A stretch of DNA of 64,000 nucleotides from CAYZWU01 sp964482235 (GCA_964482235.1 CAYZWU010000007.1:62001-126000), one strand, 5' to 3'; counted from the first letter of the stretch, positions 11,579 to 21,057 are shown. Made by a program: numbers and translations. Notes: generated by a model from the letters alone, not told the origin.

Positions 11579-11869
11579 ATGAGCTCCCATGGCGACAAGC
11601 ATCACGTGGTGCCCTACTCGGTCTACGTCTGGGTCTGGGTGGCGCTCCTCGGGCTCACGGCCGTCACCGTGGGGGCCCAGTACACGGAGCTGCAGCACAT
11701 GGCGATCTTCACCGCGCTCCTGATCGCCACGGTGAAGGGCGGGCTGGTGGTCCTCTACTTCATGCACATCCGGTACGAGAAGCCGCTGTTCGGCGTGATG
11801 ATCCTTGTTCTGCTCGTCACGTACGCAATATATATATCCCTGACATTCGCGGACTACTTTTCACGGTGA
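11579..11869 (+). CDS. ctaF: Cytochrome c oxidase subunit IV (small, prokaryotic type)
   Basis: 96 residues with three hydrophobic helices. The KGGLVVLYFMHIRYEKP segment is typical of the bacterial small subunit IV (COX4_pro). Lies ten bases after subunit III and ten before subunit II, with a gagg ribosome site. Confidence 0.9.
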   Translation: MSSHGDKHHVVPYSVYVWVWVALLGLTAVTVGAQYTELQHMAIFTALLIATVKGGLVVLYFMHIRYEKPLFGVMILVLLVTYAIYISLTFADYFSR

Positions 11870-11878
11870 GGGTGAGCG

Positions 11879-12973
11879 ATGTTTCCTGCCGTTTCAAATT
11901 TTACTCGTGAGGTGGACGAGGCCTTCCTCTGGATCGGCGGCATCTGCATCGTCCTCCTGGTGGGCATCACCGTCACCATGATCCTCTTCGTCTTCAAGTA
12001 CCGCAGGTCCCGCAACCCGAAGGCCGTGCAGATCGAGGGCAGCCTCCCCCTGGAGCTGACGTGGATCGTCATTCCCACGATCCTCGTGCTCTTCATGTTT
12101 TACAAGGGATACGAGGGCTTCAAGCTGATGCGGAACGTGCCAGAGGGGGCCATGGAGGTCAATGTCCTGGCCCGGAAGTGGTTCTGGACCTTCACCTATC
12201 CCGGGACGGGCGTGTCGTCCGACAAACTCTACGTTCCCGTGGAGACGCCGGTCAAGCTCCTGCTCGACGCGCCGCCCGACGACGTGGTGCACAGCTTCTA
12301 CCTCCCGGCCTTCCGGGTGAAGGAGGACTGCGTTCCCGGCAAGACCAACTACCTCTGGTTCCAGGCGGAGAAGACTGGGATCTACCACATCTTCTGCGCC
12401 GAGTTCTGCGGCAAGGACCACTCCAAGATGATCACCGAGCTGGTCGTCCTCGAGCCCAAGGAGTACGAGGCCTGGCTGAAGAAGAAGGTCGCCGACAGGA
12501 ACAGGCCGGTCGTCATGGAGAAGGCGGTCGATCCCGCCTCGGAGGAGATCGCCGAGCGCGACGGCCCCGGCCTCTACAAGACCTACTGCGTGTCGTGCCA
12601 CGGCGAGCGCGGCCAGGGCGGGCTCGTGGAGGACGCCAGGGATTTCACCAGCCTCGAAAAGTGGAAGAAAGGTTCTGGAATCGCCGACATCTTCCGGACC
12701 CTGACCGAGGGGCTTCCGGAGACGCAGATGCGCTCCTTCGCGAACCTGCCTCCCTGGGACCGCTTCGCCCTGGTTCACATGGTGAGGTCGTTCTACAACG
12801 GAGCGGACCGGCCCGAGAATACGCCCGACCAGCTGGAGAAGCTCCGGGCGGACTACGAGCTCGACAAGAAGAGGATCGAGAGGAAGGCCATGCCGATCGA
12901 GGATGCGATCAAGGCGATCGCCGTGGATGGGGAGAAGTCGGGTGACGGAAAAGAGAGCGGCAATGGAAAGTGA
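11879..12973 (+). CDS. ctaC: Cytochrome c oxidase subunit II with fused cytochrome c domain (caa3 type)
   Basis: 364 residues. Two N-terminal helices (about 17-40 and 60-78) are followed by a cupredoxin domain with a complete CuA site: His138, Cys173, Glu175, Cys177, His181 and Met184. The C-terminal extension holds a cytochrome c domain with CVSCH at 237-241, which defines the caa3 type, so electrons can be taken directly from ActE or ActA. Unusually, subunit II comes last in the oxidase genes (I-III-IV-II). Confidence 0.94.
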   Translation: MFPAVSNFTREVDEAFLWIGGICIVLLVGITVTMILFVFKYRRSRNPKAVQIEGSLPLELTWIVIPTILVLFMFYKGYEGFKLMRNVPEGAMEVNVLARKWFWTFTYPGTGVSSDKLYVPVETPVKLLLDAPPDDVVHSFYLPAFRVKEDCVPGKTNYLWFQAEKTGIYHIFCAEFCGKDHSKMITELVVLEPKEYEAWLKKKVADRNRPVVMEKAVDPASEEIAERDGPGLYKTYCVSCHGERGQGGLVEDARDFTSLEKWKKGSGIADIFRTLTEGLPETQMRSFANLPPWDRFALVHMVRSFYNGADRPENTPDQLEKLRADYELDKKRIERKAMPIEDAIKAIAVDGEKSGDGKESGNGK

Positions 12974-13889
12974 GCCGTTGCCCCGGCCGCAGACGGGCGA
13001 GGGAACGGTTGAAGGCAAGGGCGGCATTTCCGGCGGCCTCAAGGCGGTTCTCGAGCTCACCAAGGCGCGCATCACTCTGGCGGTGACGCTGTCGGCCGCC
13101 ACGGGCCACGTGCTCTTCATGGAGAAGCTGACCCTCGAGCTCCTTCTGCCTGTGGCGGGTATCTTCCTGCTGGCCTGCGGCGCCTCGGCGCTCAACCAGG
13201 TGCAGGAGTCGCGGATCGACAAGCGGATGCGGCGCACCCGCAAACGGCCGATCCCGGAAGGCCGCATCACCACGGACTGGGCGCTCTTCGTTGCCCTCGT
13301 CTTCGCCGGCGGCGGCTTCTACCTGCTCTCGTGCATCGAGGCGCACACGCTGTCGATCCTCGGCTTCGCCGGCTTCACCCTCTTCTGGTACAACGGCGTC
13401 TACACCTACCTGAAGCGGGTCACCGCCTTCGCCGTCATTCCCGGTGCTCTCGTCGGCGTCGTGCCGCCGATCATCGGCTGGATGGCGGGCGGAGGGCTGC
13501 CCCTCGATCCGATGATCGTGAAGGTGGCGTTCTTCTTCTTCATCTGGCAGATCCCGCATTTCTGGCTGCTCCTTCTGCAGCATGGCCGCGACTACGAGGA
13601 AGCAGGCCTGCCCACGCTGACCGCCGTCCTGTCCGGATCGCAGATCGCGCGGATCACCTTCATGTGGATCGCGGCGCTGGCCGCCACGGGCGTGCTGGTG
13701 GCCGTGACGGCGGGCATCGGCTTTCCCTGGAACGCCGGGATCCTGGCCGTCTCCGTCTGGCTCGTCTTCAGGGCCGTGGCGATCCTGATGAAGGAGCAAC
13801 AGGTCCTGGCCTGCCTGCCCGCCTTCACGCAGATCAACATCTACGCCTTCCTCGTGATGGTCCTCCTGGCGGGAAGCAGCGCGGTCTGA
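12963..13889 (+). CDS. ctaB: Heme O synthase (protoheme IX farnesyltransferase)
   Basis: 308 residues from the ATG at 12963, which overlaps the subunit II end by 11 bases. UbiA-family membrane prenyltransferase with two Asp-containing active-site regions: NQVQESRIDKRMRRT (first) and the HGRDYEEAGLPTL segment (second). Farnesylates heme b to heme O for the oxidase. No heme A synthase (ctaA) is seen in the window, so heme A formation would need a gene elsewhere. Confidence 0.93.
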   Translation: MESEPLPRPQTGEGTVEGKGGISGGLKAVLELTKARITLAVTLSAATGHVLFMEKLTLELLLPVAGIFLLACGASALNQVQESRIDKRMRRTRKRPIPEGRITTDWALFVALVFAGGGFYLLSCIEAHTLSILGFAGFTLFWYNGVYTYLKRVTAFAVIPGALVGVVPPIIGWMAGGGLPLDPMIVKVAFFFFIWQIPHFWLLLLQHGRDYEEAGLPTLTAVLSGSQIARITFMWIAALAATGVLVAVTAGIGFPWNAGILAVSVWLVFRAVAILMKEQQVLACLPAFTQINIYAFLVMVLLAGSSAV

Positions 13890-13905
13890 CGTTGCCGTCA
13901 ACGGG

Positions 13906-13924
13906 GCGGGATCACCTGTCCCGC
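13906..13924. terminator. Hairpin between convergent ctaB and the anti-sigma-like gene
   Basis: GCGGGA/TCCCGC stem with a seven-base loop in the 22-base gap between convergent genes; it overlaps the stop of the minus-strand gene. No clear T-run, so a bidirectional terminator role is tentative. Confidence 0.35.
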
Positions 13925-14880
13925 TCCCTGTAGCCCTCGGGGATCTCGGGCAGGAAGAGCGCGGGGTTGATAGCCGCGTTCCAGCGAAACTTCTCCGAGA
14001 AAATCGAGTGGTTCTGCGTGCCCTTGGCGACATTGTGCGACTCCTCGACGAGCCGGACGGGCAGGAGGGAGTTCACGTCGACCCAGAGGCGGATCACCTT
14101 CTTCAGGTTCCTGTTTCCAGAGTGGATGTAGGACCACTCGAATCCCTGCACGGACCGCCCCTCGATCGTTGTGCGCTCGAGCTTGCGGCTCCCTTCCACC
14201 CTAGCACGCCTGAGGAGACGGGCGATCCAGACCGAGGGGGAGACTTCCGTAGTCATCCGCTCCTTCTCGCTGTCGGACATCGCGCGCCGGCTGAAGCTAC
14301 GCTCCCTGTGATACAGCGTCACCCACTCGGCCCGCTCGAGAGAGAGGTATTCGGTCCGGGATGGCGTTCCATCCTTCAGGAAGGTGTCCTCGCGCAGTCC
14401 GGAGCTCGCGGATTGGTAATTCTTCGAGGAGCTCTGCTGTATCGCGACGCTTTCCTTGTATGCGACCACCCGGTTCGTGAAGGCGACTGTGGAGACCTCC
14501 CTCGTCCGTTCGATCACCTGCTCGAGGGCAATCGCATTGTTGGGGGGGAAGAAGAGGAGCCCCGCAATCACGACGCAGGCGGCGGCGCCTGCGAGAAGGA
14601 ATGACCGGCTGCGTACCGCCGCCGCCGCGATCCGTCCGATCGCCAGGGGCGCGCGAGCGGATCCCGCCGCCGCCTCGATCAACTGACTGCGGCCCGCCTC
14701 ATGGGCCTTGTGCCGCGCGTTCCGCGTCTTCTCCAGGCAGCCGGCTGCCAGCTCCTTCTCGAAGGCGTCCTGCTTCTCACGGTCCCTTTCGATTCCGGGA
14801 GGCGGGTCGCACCGGGCATCGCCGGGCAAGGGGCCGCCTCGGGCTTCATCGCGCCTGTTCGGCAGATCGTCACTGTTCAT
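13912..14880 (-). CDS. Putative membrane anti-sigma factor-like protein
   Basis: 322 residues. The cytoplasmic N-terminal part (1-90) is charged with no clear zinc-binding anti-sigma motif. One transmembrane helix lies at about 93-111, and a periplasmic C-terminal domain of about 200 residues resembles LolA/MucB-type lipoprotein-binding folds in its pattern (inference). It overlaps the preceding ECF sigma gene by 11 bases, the usual arrangement for a sigma and its membrane regulator. The target signal is not evident. Confidence 0.6.
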   Translation of the reverse strand: MNSDDLPNRRDEARGGPLPGDARCDPPPGIERDREKQDAFEKELAAGCLEKTRNARHKAHEAGRSQLIEAAAGSARAPLAIGRIAAAAVRSRSFLLAGAAACVVIAGLLFFPPNNAIALEQVIERTREVSTVAFTNRVVAYKESVAIQQSSSKNYQSASSGLREDTFLKDGTPSRTEYLSLERAEWVTLYHRERSFSRRAMSDSEKERMTTEVSPSVWIARLLRRARVEGSRKLERTTIEGRSVQGFEWSYIHSGNRNLKKVIRLWVDVNSLLPVRLVEESHNVAKGTQNHSIFSEKFRWNAAINPALFLPEIPEGYRERDR

Positions 14881-15421
14881 GGCTTATCCTCTCTTCGATC
14901 CGGTTCAGCCGCCGCTTCAGGTCGTCGCGGGCCCGGGCCAGGGAGGCGTAGACCGTCCTGAGCGGCATGGCGAGAAGGGAGGCGATCTCCCTGGCCGGCC
15001 GGCCCTCGATGTAGAAGAGCTGCACGACGAGCCTTTCCCGCTCGGGAAGGTCGCGAACCGCCCTCTTCAGCAGCGAGAGCTGCTCCTCTTCCGCAGGATC
15101 GGGATTCCGGGCCGGCGGCGTTTCAGGTCCATCCTCTTCCAGAGGTTTCGCCCGCGCCTTCTTCCTGAAAAAATCCGCGACCTTGTTCCTTGTCACGCCC
15201 ATCAGCCAGGGCTGGAACCGCGACCGGTCCTTCAGTTTTTCCAGGTCGACGAGCATGGTCAGAAAGACCTCCTGCGCGACATCCCAGGCCGATTGCAGAT
15301 CCCCGATGCGATCGTAGCAGACCGCGCGCACAAGGGGTGCGAAACGGTCATAGAGCTCGCTCAGGGCCTGCCGTTCGCCTCTCGATGCGCGCGACACGAT
15401 TTCCGGGATGTCCTGTTCCAT
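14870..15421 (-). CDS. ECF-family RNA polymerase sigma factor
   Basis: 183 residues from the ATG at 15421, which has a ggag site; a start at 15451 is also open. Region 2 (about 15-80) contains the core-binding DVAQEVFLTML segment and the RFQPWLMGVTRNKVADFFRK stretch; region 4 (about 118-178) holds LPERERLVVQLFYIEGRPAREIA and a helix-turn-helix. Probably co-transcribed with the downstream membrane protein and controlled by it. A MITE-like repeat lies about 90 bases upstream and may affect its promoter. Confidence 0.88.
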   Translation of the reverse strand: MEQDIPEIVSRASRGERQALSELYDRFAPLVRAVCYDRIGDLQSAWDVAQEVFLTMLVDLEKLKDRSRFQPWLMGVTRNKVADFFRKKARAKPLEEDGPETPPARNPDPAEEEQLSLLKRAVRDLPERERLVVQLFYIEGRPAREIASLLAMPLRTVYASLARARDDLKRRLNRIEERISHEQ

Positions 15422-15509
15422 CGTTGCTCCGGTAACCAGGTCGATCTTCATCCCGAATTTTGCAGAAAAATCCGCGGATTTTCCGGAGATCCTGAAATCG
15501 ACCGGTCCG

Positions 15510-15676
15510 TCAACAGGCCGTTGAAGAAGTGCTTCGGGATCGAAAGCGAGAGGTTTTGTGTCGGATCAAGGCGCCAAACCGCAGGCGAATCAGTGGATTC
15601 GTCGAGGATTTGGCAACGCAGAGCCGGCGCAAAAGATCCGCTTTCGGCCCGAATGACTTTTTCAAAGGGCTGTCAA
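15510..15676 (+). mobile_element. MITE-like element, copy 1
   Basis: 159-bp core (15514-15672) with imperfect terminal inverted repeats (left CAGGCCGTTGAAGAAGT; right end on the opposite strand CAGCCCTTTGAAAAAGT), flanked by the 4-bp direct repeat TCAA. About 94% identical (nine differences noted by eye) to a second copy at 34042-34200 in the same orientation. No transposase ORF. The right-hand TCAA contains the TGA stop codon (minus strand) of the neighbouring selenoprotein gene, so the insertion landed on the stop and the target duplication kept it. Confidence 0.8.
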
Positions 15677-16860
15677 GGCACGATCTGGAGCGTCACGGGA
15701 TTCGAGGCGAAATCCCAGGGGTAGAGGAGCATGTAGGCAAAGGAGAGCTCTCTCCCGATGCCAATGGCCGGAAGGGGCGGCACGTTGAGCGTCGCCTGCG
15801 CCGTGCCGTCTGCCGCCAGGATCCCGTGGCAGTCGGAGAAGATGGGGGCGGCGATGTACCAGAGCATCGTGTTCGTCACGTTGTCCCTGTTCAGGGGCAG
15901 GGTGGCCTGGCCGCCCGGAAGCGTGATGCCCGGCTCCGTGCCGCTTCCGCTGCCGAGCAGGAGGTAATGCCTTCCCGCATTTTCGCTCCTGCCGTAGAGG
16001 GTGAAGTGGATCGCCGCACCCGTGGCGGCGGGAATGGTGCTCCTGTCCGCGGTCAGCGTGTCGGGCCTGGCGCCGTCGGCCTCGTCCACGTAGTAGGCAT
16101 CGAAGGGCGCTCCATTGGGCGGATCGGAATACCCCTGGTGCTTGTCGTCGTTGAATGCGGCGGCCGTGACCATGATGTTGTCGTACCGGATGTCGCCGTA
16201 GCCCTGCCCCATGCCGCTGGAGTGCTGGTTGCCGTCGAAGGTCGCACCCTTGGTCCAGGTGGCGCCGGCCGCGATGGAGACCGGTTCGTTGATCGCGAAG
16301 TCGAGGAATGCGTGGGTGTAGGGATCGCCGCTCGTCTGGTCGTTCCACCCCAGGGTCGAGAGGAGCTCGGAGACGTAGACGCGCACGTGGCCATCGTATG
16401 CGGCGGCCTCGTTGTTCGTCACCGACACCCATATCTCCATGGCGGCATTGCCGATCCACCTGACATCGACCTCAACATCGATGTCCGAGACCGTTCTGGC
16501 TCCGCAGAGATCGAGAGCCCGGATGTAATCGGCCTTGGAGGAGCTCCCCCCTCCGATGACGAGCTCGAAACCGCCGTCGAAGTAGACCGATGGAACCCAG
16601 TAGATGTTGTATTCGGTGAGCCGGTCCTGGGCGGGCTTGCAGACATCGTGGATAAGCGAGACGAAGTAGAAGTCGTGCGTCTCTTCGTCGAAGATTTCCT
16701 GAATTGCCTCCTTGGCAGGATAACATCCGCTGCTTCACCACGTCGTGGATCCGAACTCCACGAACACCGTATGAGAGGAGGAGTCGTCGGGAAAGGCGAG
16801 CGCTGCCCCGCAGCAGAGGATCACAGCCCCCGCTGCAAGTGAAATCATCGATCGTTTCAT
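15673..16860 (-). CDS. Probable selenoprotein: exported thioredoxin-like protein with C-terminal beta-sandwich domain
   Basis: Conceptual 395-residue protein, start ATG at 16860 with an aaggag site. Signal peptide 1-22. Residues 30-118 look like a thioredoxin fold: the FVEFGSTTW strand leads into an in-frame TGA (16735-16737, residue 42), then SSGC, and later WVPSVYFDGG (88-97) carries the cis-proline and an FDGG turn seen in exported thioredoxin-like proteins. The redox pair would be Sec42 and Cys46, a U-x3-C spacing instead of the usual C-x2-C. Residues about 125-260 are beta-rich and residues 265-395 form the domain shared with the proteins at 25589, 39112 and (weakly) 57753. Reading continues without other stops. 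The alternative is a pseudogene, but the frame and motif are intact on both sides. Confidence 0.78.
16705..16717 (-). promoter_or_regulatory. Weak SECIS-like hairpin after the in-frame TGA
   Basis: On the minus strand, a TGCC/GGCA stem closes the loop AAGGA, which starts 22 nucleotides after the TGA at 16735-16737. The distance fits bacterial SECIS elements, but the four-base stem is short and an alternative pairing TCCTG/CAGGA exists. Confidence 0.35.
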
Positions 16861-16982
16861 CTGAATTCTCCTTGAGCTGAAATGTCGTCCTGATTGCGGC
16901 AAATCGATCAAGTGGTGGAAACTCGGCTCTGGTGGGTGTCTTTATCGGGTGAAGGCGCGATTGTAACGATAACCTATTGTCA

Positions 16983-17714
16983 TCAACCGCCAGGGGAGGC
17001 AGGCCTGAGCTCCAGCATGTCGCTCGTCTTCAAGGCGATCTTGTCCGGGTAGCCGCAGTCGAGGAGCTTGCCGAGGTGCTTTACCGCCAGCCGGTGCTTC
17101 CCGGCCAGGGCGGAAATCGTGTCGATCGAGTGGAGGTGGAACTCGAAGCCGTTCCATCGGCTCTCGGGCTTCACCTTGTTCGGCGTGCCGATGATGTCGC
17201 CATAGAATCTCGATCCCTCCTTCATCCGGGCGGCGACCTGCTCGAAGCAGGCGTCGAGCTTCGTCTCGTCGAGGTGGTAGAGGATCTGGGACGCCCAGAT
17301 GTAGTCGAACCGCATGTCGCCGAGCTCGTCCCTCCCGAAGGTGGTCGACACGAGAAGCAGGGGATTCCTGTCCGCCAGCCCGGTCTTGGCCACCAGGTTG
17401 TGGGCTTCGGAGATCGGCTCCTTCCGGACGTCGATGCCCACGTAGCGACCCGGTTGAAGGTAGGGGATGAGAGAAAGCCCGCCCGAGAGCGGTCCGCAGC
17501 CGATGTCGAGAATCGCATGGTGGGGCTTCAGGCCCATCTTCCTGAGAAAGTCGAACTGGTACTTCTGGATTTCGTCCCAGTACCCGATGGGGCCGGTGAG
17601 ACATTCCAGCCGGTACCGCTCACGGATCGACGGAAAAAGCCGGCGCTTCAGGCCGAACCACTTGCGGCCGAAGGCGCCCGGAATCCTCTCCCAGTTCGAT
17701 TTTCCCCGAACCAT
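16983..17714 (-). CDS. Class I SAM-dependent methyltransferase
   Basis: 243 residues. The SAM-binding motif ILDIGCGPLSGG lies at about residues 68-79, an acidic YVGIDV strand follows, and FDYIWASQILYHLDE matches the post-motif region; together these define a Rossmann-fold methyltransferase. No signal peptide. The substrate cannot be told; the basic N terminus (RRLFPSIRERYR) and neighbours do not point to a pathway. Confidence 0.78.
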   Translation of the reverse strand: MVRGKSNWERIPGAFGRKWFGLKRRLFPSIRERYRLECLTGPIGYWDEIQKYQFDFLRKMGLKPHHAILDIGCGPLSGGLSLIPYLQPGRYVGIDVRKEPISEAHNLVAKTGLADRNPLLLVSTTFGRDELGDMRFDYIWASQILYHLDETKLDACFEQVAARMKEGSRFYGDIIGTPNKVKPESRWNGFEFHLHSIDTISALAGKHRLAVKHLGKLLDCGYPDKIALKTSDMLELRPASPGG

Positions 17715-17962
17715 GGTCTCAACCCGTCATTGCTGTCTGCCTGGTGATCGTTGCACCGTACAAGCTACTTATCGACCGGAAGTCGAAAGAACTGCTCTTA
17801 TGCAAGGCAGCTGCTCTGCTGTCAAGAGTCAAGGCACGGCTCATCCGTCCCGCGCGGTCGAAAAGCCTGGGATGGCGCCTCCGGCTCGGGTAATATGGCC
17901 GGAATCTCATCGAACGGCGATTCCGCACGATCCGGTCCGTCCATCGAGAAGGAGAAGAGAGC

Positions 17963-19534
17963 ATGCATCCAGGCAGATCGCCTTCCCGGACAGTGGTCAT
18001 TCTCGCGAATCTGATCGCTCTCCTGGTTTTCCCCATCGGTCTCCTATCGGGAGAAGAGGAGGAGGTCGTGCTTTGCCGCGGCCACTACCAGACCGAGGAG
18101 GAGGCGCGCCTGCAACTCGATCGTTTCGCCGGGAGCTACTCGAACGCCGCCGAGTGGCAGGCCAGGGCCGAGACGATACGCCGGGAGATCCTCAGGGGTG
18201 CGGACCTCGATCCTTTGCCGGCGAGAACGCCGCTCAACGCCGTTGTGACCGGGAAGAGAACCCATGAGGGCTACACGGTGGAGAACGTGGCTTTCGAGAG
18301 CCTGCCCGGATTCTACGTCTTCGGCAACCTCTACCGTCCCGCGAAGGGGGACGGGCTCTTTGCCGGCATCCTCTGCCCGCACGGCCACTTCCGCGCCCCG
18401 AACCAGGTCGGCCGTTTTCGCGACGACATGCAGATCCGGTGCGCGACCCTGGCCCGGATGGGGGCCGTGGTGTTTGCATGGGACATGGCGGGGTGGGGGG
18501 AGTCGGGCCGGTTCGGCTTCAACCACAAGCACCCCAAGGCCGTGGCGCTGCAGCTCTACAGCGGCATCCGCGCCGTGGACTTCCTCCTCTCCCTCGACGG
18601 CGTGGATCCGGCCCGGATCGGCGTGACCGGAGCGTCGGGCGGCGGCACGCAGACCTTCCTGCTCGCGGCGGTGGACGGGAGGATCGCCGCCTCGGTTCCC
18701 GTGGTCATGGTCTCGGCGCACTTCTTCGGCGGCTGCTCCTGCGAGAGCGGCATGCCGATCCACAAGAGCGCCCGACACGAGACGAACAACGCCGAGATCG
18801 CCGCCCTGGCAGCGCCCCGTTCCCAGCTGATCATCTCCGTGGGTGCCGACTGGACGAAGAACACGCCGAAGGTCGAGTTCCCCTACATCCGGAACGTCTA
18901 CGCTCTGCTCGGCGCGGGCGATCGGGTGGAGAACCTCCACCTGGGCGATGAGAAGCACGACTTTGGCCCTTCCAAGCGTGCCGGGCTCTACCGGTTTCTT
19001 GCCAGGCACCTGGCCCTCGATCTCGACCGGGTCCGGAATCCGGACGGCACGATCGACGAGAGCGGGATCGTGATCGAGAAGATGGAGGATCTCTGCGTCC
19101 TCCCGTCGCTGGACAGGTTGGCGGACTCAGGACAACGTTTCCACTTCGGGAATCTCGACAGCGCCGTTCGCATCGAGACGGGGGAGCCCGACGTCCACTG
19201 GATCGTGATCCGCCACGGCCGGAACCGGCAGGGCCCGGACGGCCCGGACGGCTTCTCGCATACGGGGCGGTCGAGGGTCGCCGGCCCCTTCATCGATGAG
19301 GCCGTCGCCAGGGATCTTGATCAGGATGGCATCTGCGAGTATGCCGTGATCTCCCACAGGGGCAGGAAGCATCCCTTCTACAGCCTGCAGATCGTGGCGC
19401 TTCGGCCGAACGGGTACGCGGTGACGACGCACCCCATGTCCGGGAAGCCGCGTCTGGCCGGCGGCCGGATCGAGGTCGAGGGCCGGGAAGAAAAGTACCG
19501 CTACACGACGGGCACCCTTGTTCCCGATAAATAA
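17963..19534 (+). CDS. Exported alpha/beta-hydrolase (acetyl-xylan-esterase-like)
   Basis: 523 residues with a signal peptide (about 1-30) and a ggagaag ribosome site. The central alpha/beta-hydrolase domain has the nucleophile elbow GASGGG (about residues 222-227), the oxyanion-side CPHGH loop, and a likely catalytic histidine in DEKHDFG near residue 334. The C-terminal 150 residues contain a DLDQDGICEY segment like a calcium-binding or FG-GAP-type turn. Resembles the large periplasmic hydrolases often annotated as acetyl xylan esterases; the substrate is unproven. Followed by another secreted hydrolase after 20 bases. Confidence 0.72.
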   Translation: MHPGRSPSRTVVILANLIALLVFPIGLLSGEEEEVVLCRGHYQTEEEARLQLDRFAGSYSNAAEWQARAETIRREILRGADLDPLPARTPLNAVVTGKRTHEGYTVENVAFESLPGFYVFGNLYRPAKGDGLFAGILCPHGHFRAPNQVGRFRDDMQIRCATLARMGAVVFAWDMAGWGESGRFGFNHKHPKAVALQLYSGIRAVDFLLSLDGVDPARIGVTGASGGGTQTFLLAAVDGRIAASVPVVMVSAHFFGGCSCESGMPIHKSARHETNNAEIAALAAPRSQLIISVGADWTKNTPKVEFPYIRNVYALLGAGDRVENLHLGDEKHDFGPSKRAGLYRFLARHLALDLDRVRNPDGTIDESGIVIEKMEDLCVLPSLDRLADSGQRFHFGNLDSAVRIETGEPDVHWIVIRHGRNRQGPDGPDGFSHTGRSRVAGPFIDEAVARDLDQDGICEYAVISHRGRKHPFYSLQIVALRPNGYAVTTHPMSGKPRLAGGRIEVEGREEKYRYTTGTLVPDK

Positions 19535-19554
19535 AAGAGATAGGAGAAGTTGAG

Positions 19555-21057
19555 ATGATCCGGAACGGATACACGAACGCAGCGGCATTCCTCGCCGCCT
19601 GGATTCTGCTCCTCTGCCTCCCGGGACAGATCGCCCCGGCGCAGGAGGCCCCGGATTCCTACACCGATCTGCGCGAGATGCCGGAAGGCGCCTACGGCGA
19701 GCGCATCCGCGAGCTCCTCGATGCGACCGGAACGGACGACGAAGCCAAGGTGCGCGCCTTCATCGAGAAGCGGTTCACCGAGAAGTTCCTCAAGATCGCG
19801 CCGATCGAGCGGCACATCGCCATTTTCGCCCAGATCCACGATCAGAACCGCGGCTTCGAGTTCTACAGCATCCGCAGGTACGGGACGCAGTCCCGCGAGG
19901 GCGAGTTCGTGGTCATCGTCCGCGACAAGCTTACCCGCGGCTGGCACGGCCTCGTGGTATCGATCGAGACGGAGCCGCCCCACGGCATCGACATGCTGCG
20001 GCTCTCACCGGCCCGGCCGCCGGCCGATGCGAAGGACGAGGAGAAGCTGACCGAGGAATCGCTCGTCCGAGAGCTGCGCGAGTTCGTGGCACGGCTGGCG
20101 AAGGCCGATGTCTTTTCCGGCGCCGTCCTGGTGGCCCGGAACGGCGAGATCCTCTATCAGGAGGCCTGCGGCCAGGCCAGCAAACGGTTCAACGCCCCCA
20201 ACGACATGGACACCTGTTTCAACCTGGGCTCGATGAACAAGATGTTCACCGGCGTGGCCGTGATGCAGCTCAAGGAGAAGGGCAAGCTCTCCCTCGATGA
20301 TCCGATCTCCAGGTATGTCTCCGAGGAGTGGCTGCCGCGCGATGTGAGCGAGAAGATCCTGGTGAAGCACCTTCTCTCCCACACCTCGGGGCTGGGGAGC
20401 TACTTCAACGAGATGTTCCGGAAATCGTCGCGCCTCCTCTTCCGCAACCTGGAGGATTACAAGCCTCTCGTGGCCGGCGAGCGGCCGGCCTTCGAGCCGG
20501 GGACAGGGTGGAATTACTCCAACTCGGGGATGCTGCTCCTCGGCGTGGTGATCGAGAGCGCCTCGGGCGAGGATTACCACGACTACGTCCGTAATCATAT
20601 CTACGAGCCGGCCGGCATGACCCGCACCGGCTGCTTTGCCATGGACCGCCCGGTTCCGAACGTGGCGATCGGCTACTCGAAGGAGCGGGACGGGTGGCAT
20701 AACAACATCTTCAAGCATGTGGTTCGCGGCGGTCCCGCCGGAGGAGGCTTTTCGACTGCAGGCGACCTCCTGAAATTCGCCTCGGCGCTGCGCGGCTTCA
20801 AGCTGCTGAACGAGGAGAACACGACGGCTCTCTGGACCGCCAGGAAGGAGCTGCATGCGCCCAATTATGGTTTCGGATTTCGAGTGGAGGGTGAGTCGGG
20901 GAGCATCGTCGGGCACAGCGGCGGTTTTTCCGGGATCAGCTCCAATCTCGATATCTTTCTGGAGTCAGGCTTTACAGCAATCGTCCTGTCCAATTACGAC
21001 CGTGGCGCCCTGCACGTGCAGGCCAGGATCCGAGAGTTGATCGCACGGGTCGAATGA
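19555..21057 (+). CDS. Exported serine hydrolase, beta-lactamase class C/PBP4 fold
   Basis: 500 residues with a signal peptide (about 1-30). Residues 30-150 are an accessory domain; residues about 170-500 are the beta-lactamase-like domain with SMNK (the SxxK nucleophile motif), YSN (YxN motif, in WNYSNSG) and a C-terminal HSGG in place of KTG. Such proteins include esterases and D-aminopeptidases as well as beta-lactamases; the exact substrate is unknown. An aggag site lies nine bases before the ATG. Likely co-transcribed with the preceding esterase-like gene. Confidence 0.8.
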   Translation: MIRNGYTNAAAFLAAWILLLCLPGQIAPAQEAPDSYTDLREMPEGAYGERIRELLDATGTDDEAKVRAFIEKRFTEKFLKIAPIERHIAIFAQIHDQNRGFEFYSIRRYGTQSREGEFVVIVRDKLTRGWHGLVVSIETEPPHGIDMLRLSPARPPADAKDEEKLTEESLVRELREFVARLAKADVFSGAVLVARNGEILYQEACGQASKRFNAPNDMDTCFNLGSMNKMFTGVAVMQLKEKGKLSLDDPISRYVSEEWLPRDVSEKILVKHLLSHTSGLGSYFNEMFRKSSRLLFRNLEDYKPLVAGERPAFEPGTGWNYSNSGMLLLGVVIESASGEDYHDYVRNHIYEPAGMTRTGCFAMDRPVPNVAIGYSKERDGWHNNIFKHVVRGGPAGGGFSTAGDLLKFASALRGFKLLNEENTTALWTARKELHAPNYGFGFRVEGESGSIVGHSGGFSGISSNLDIFLESGFTAIVLSNYDRGALHVQARIRELIARVE

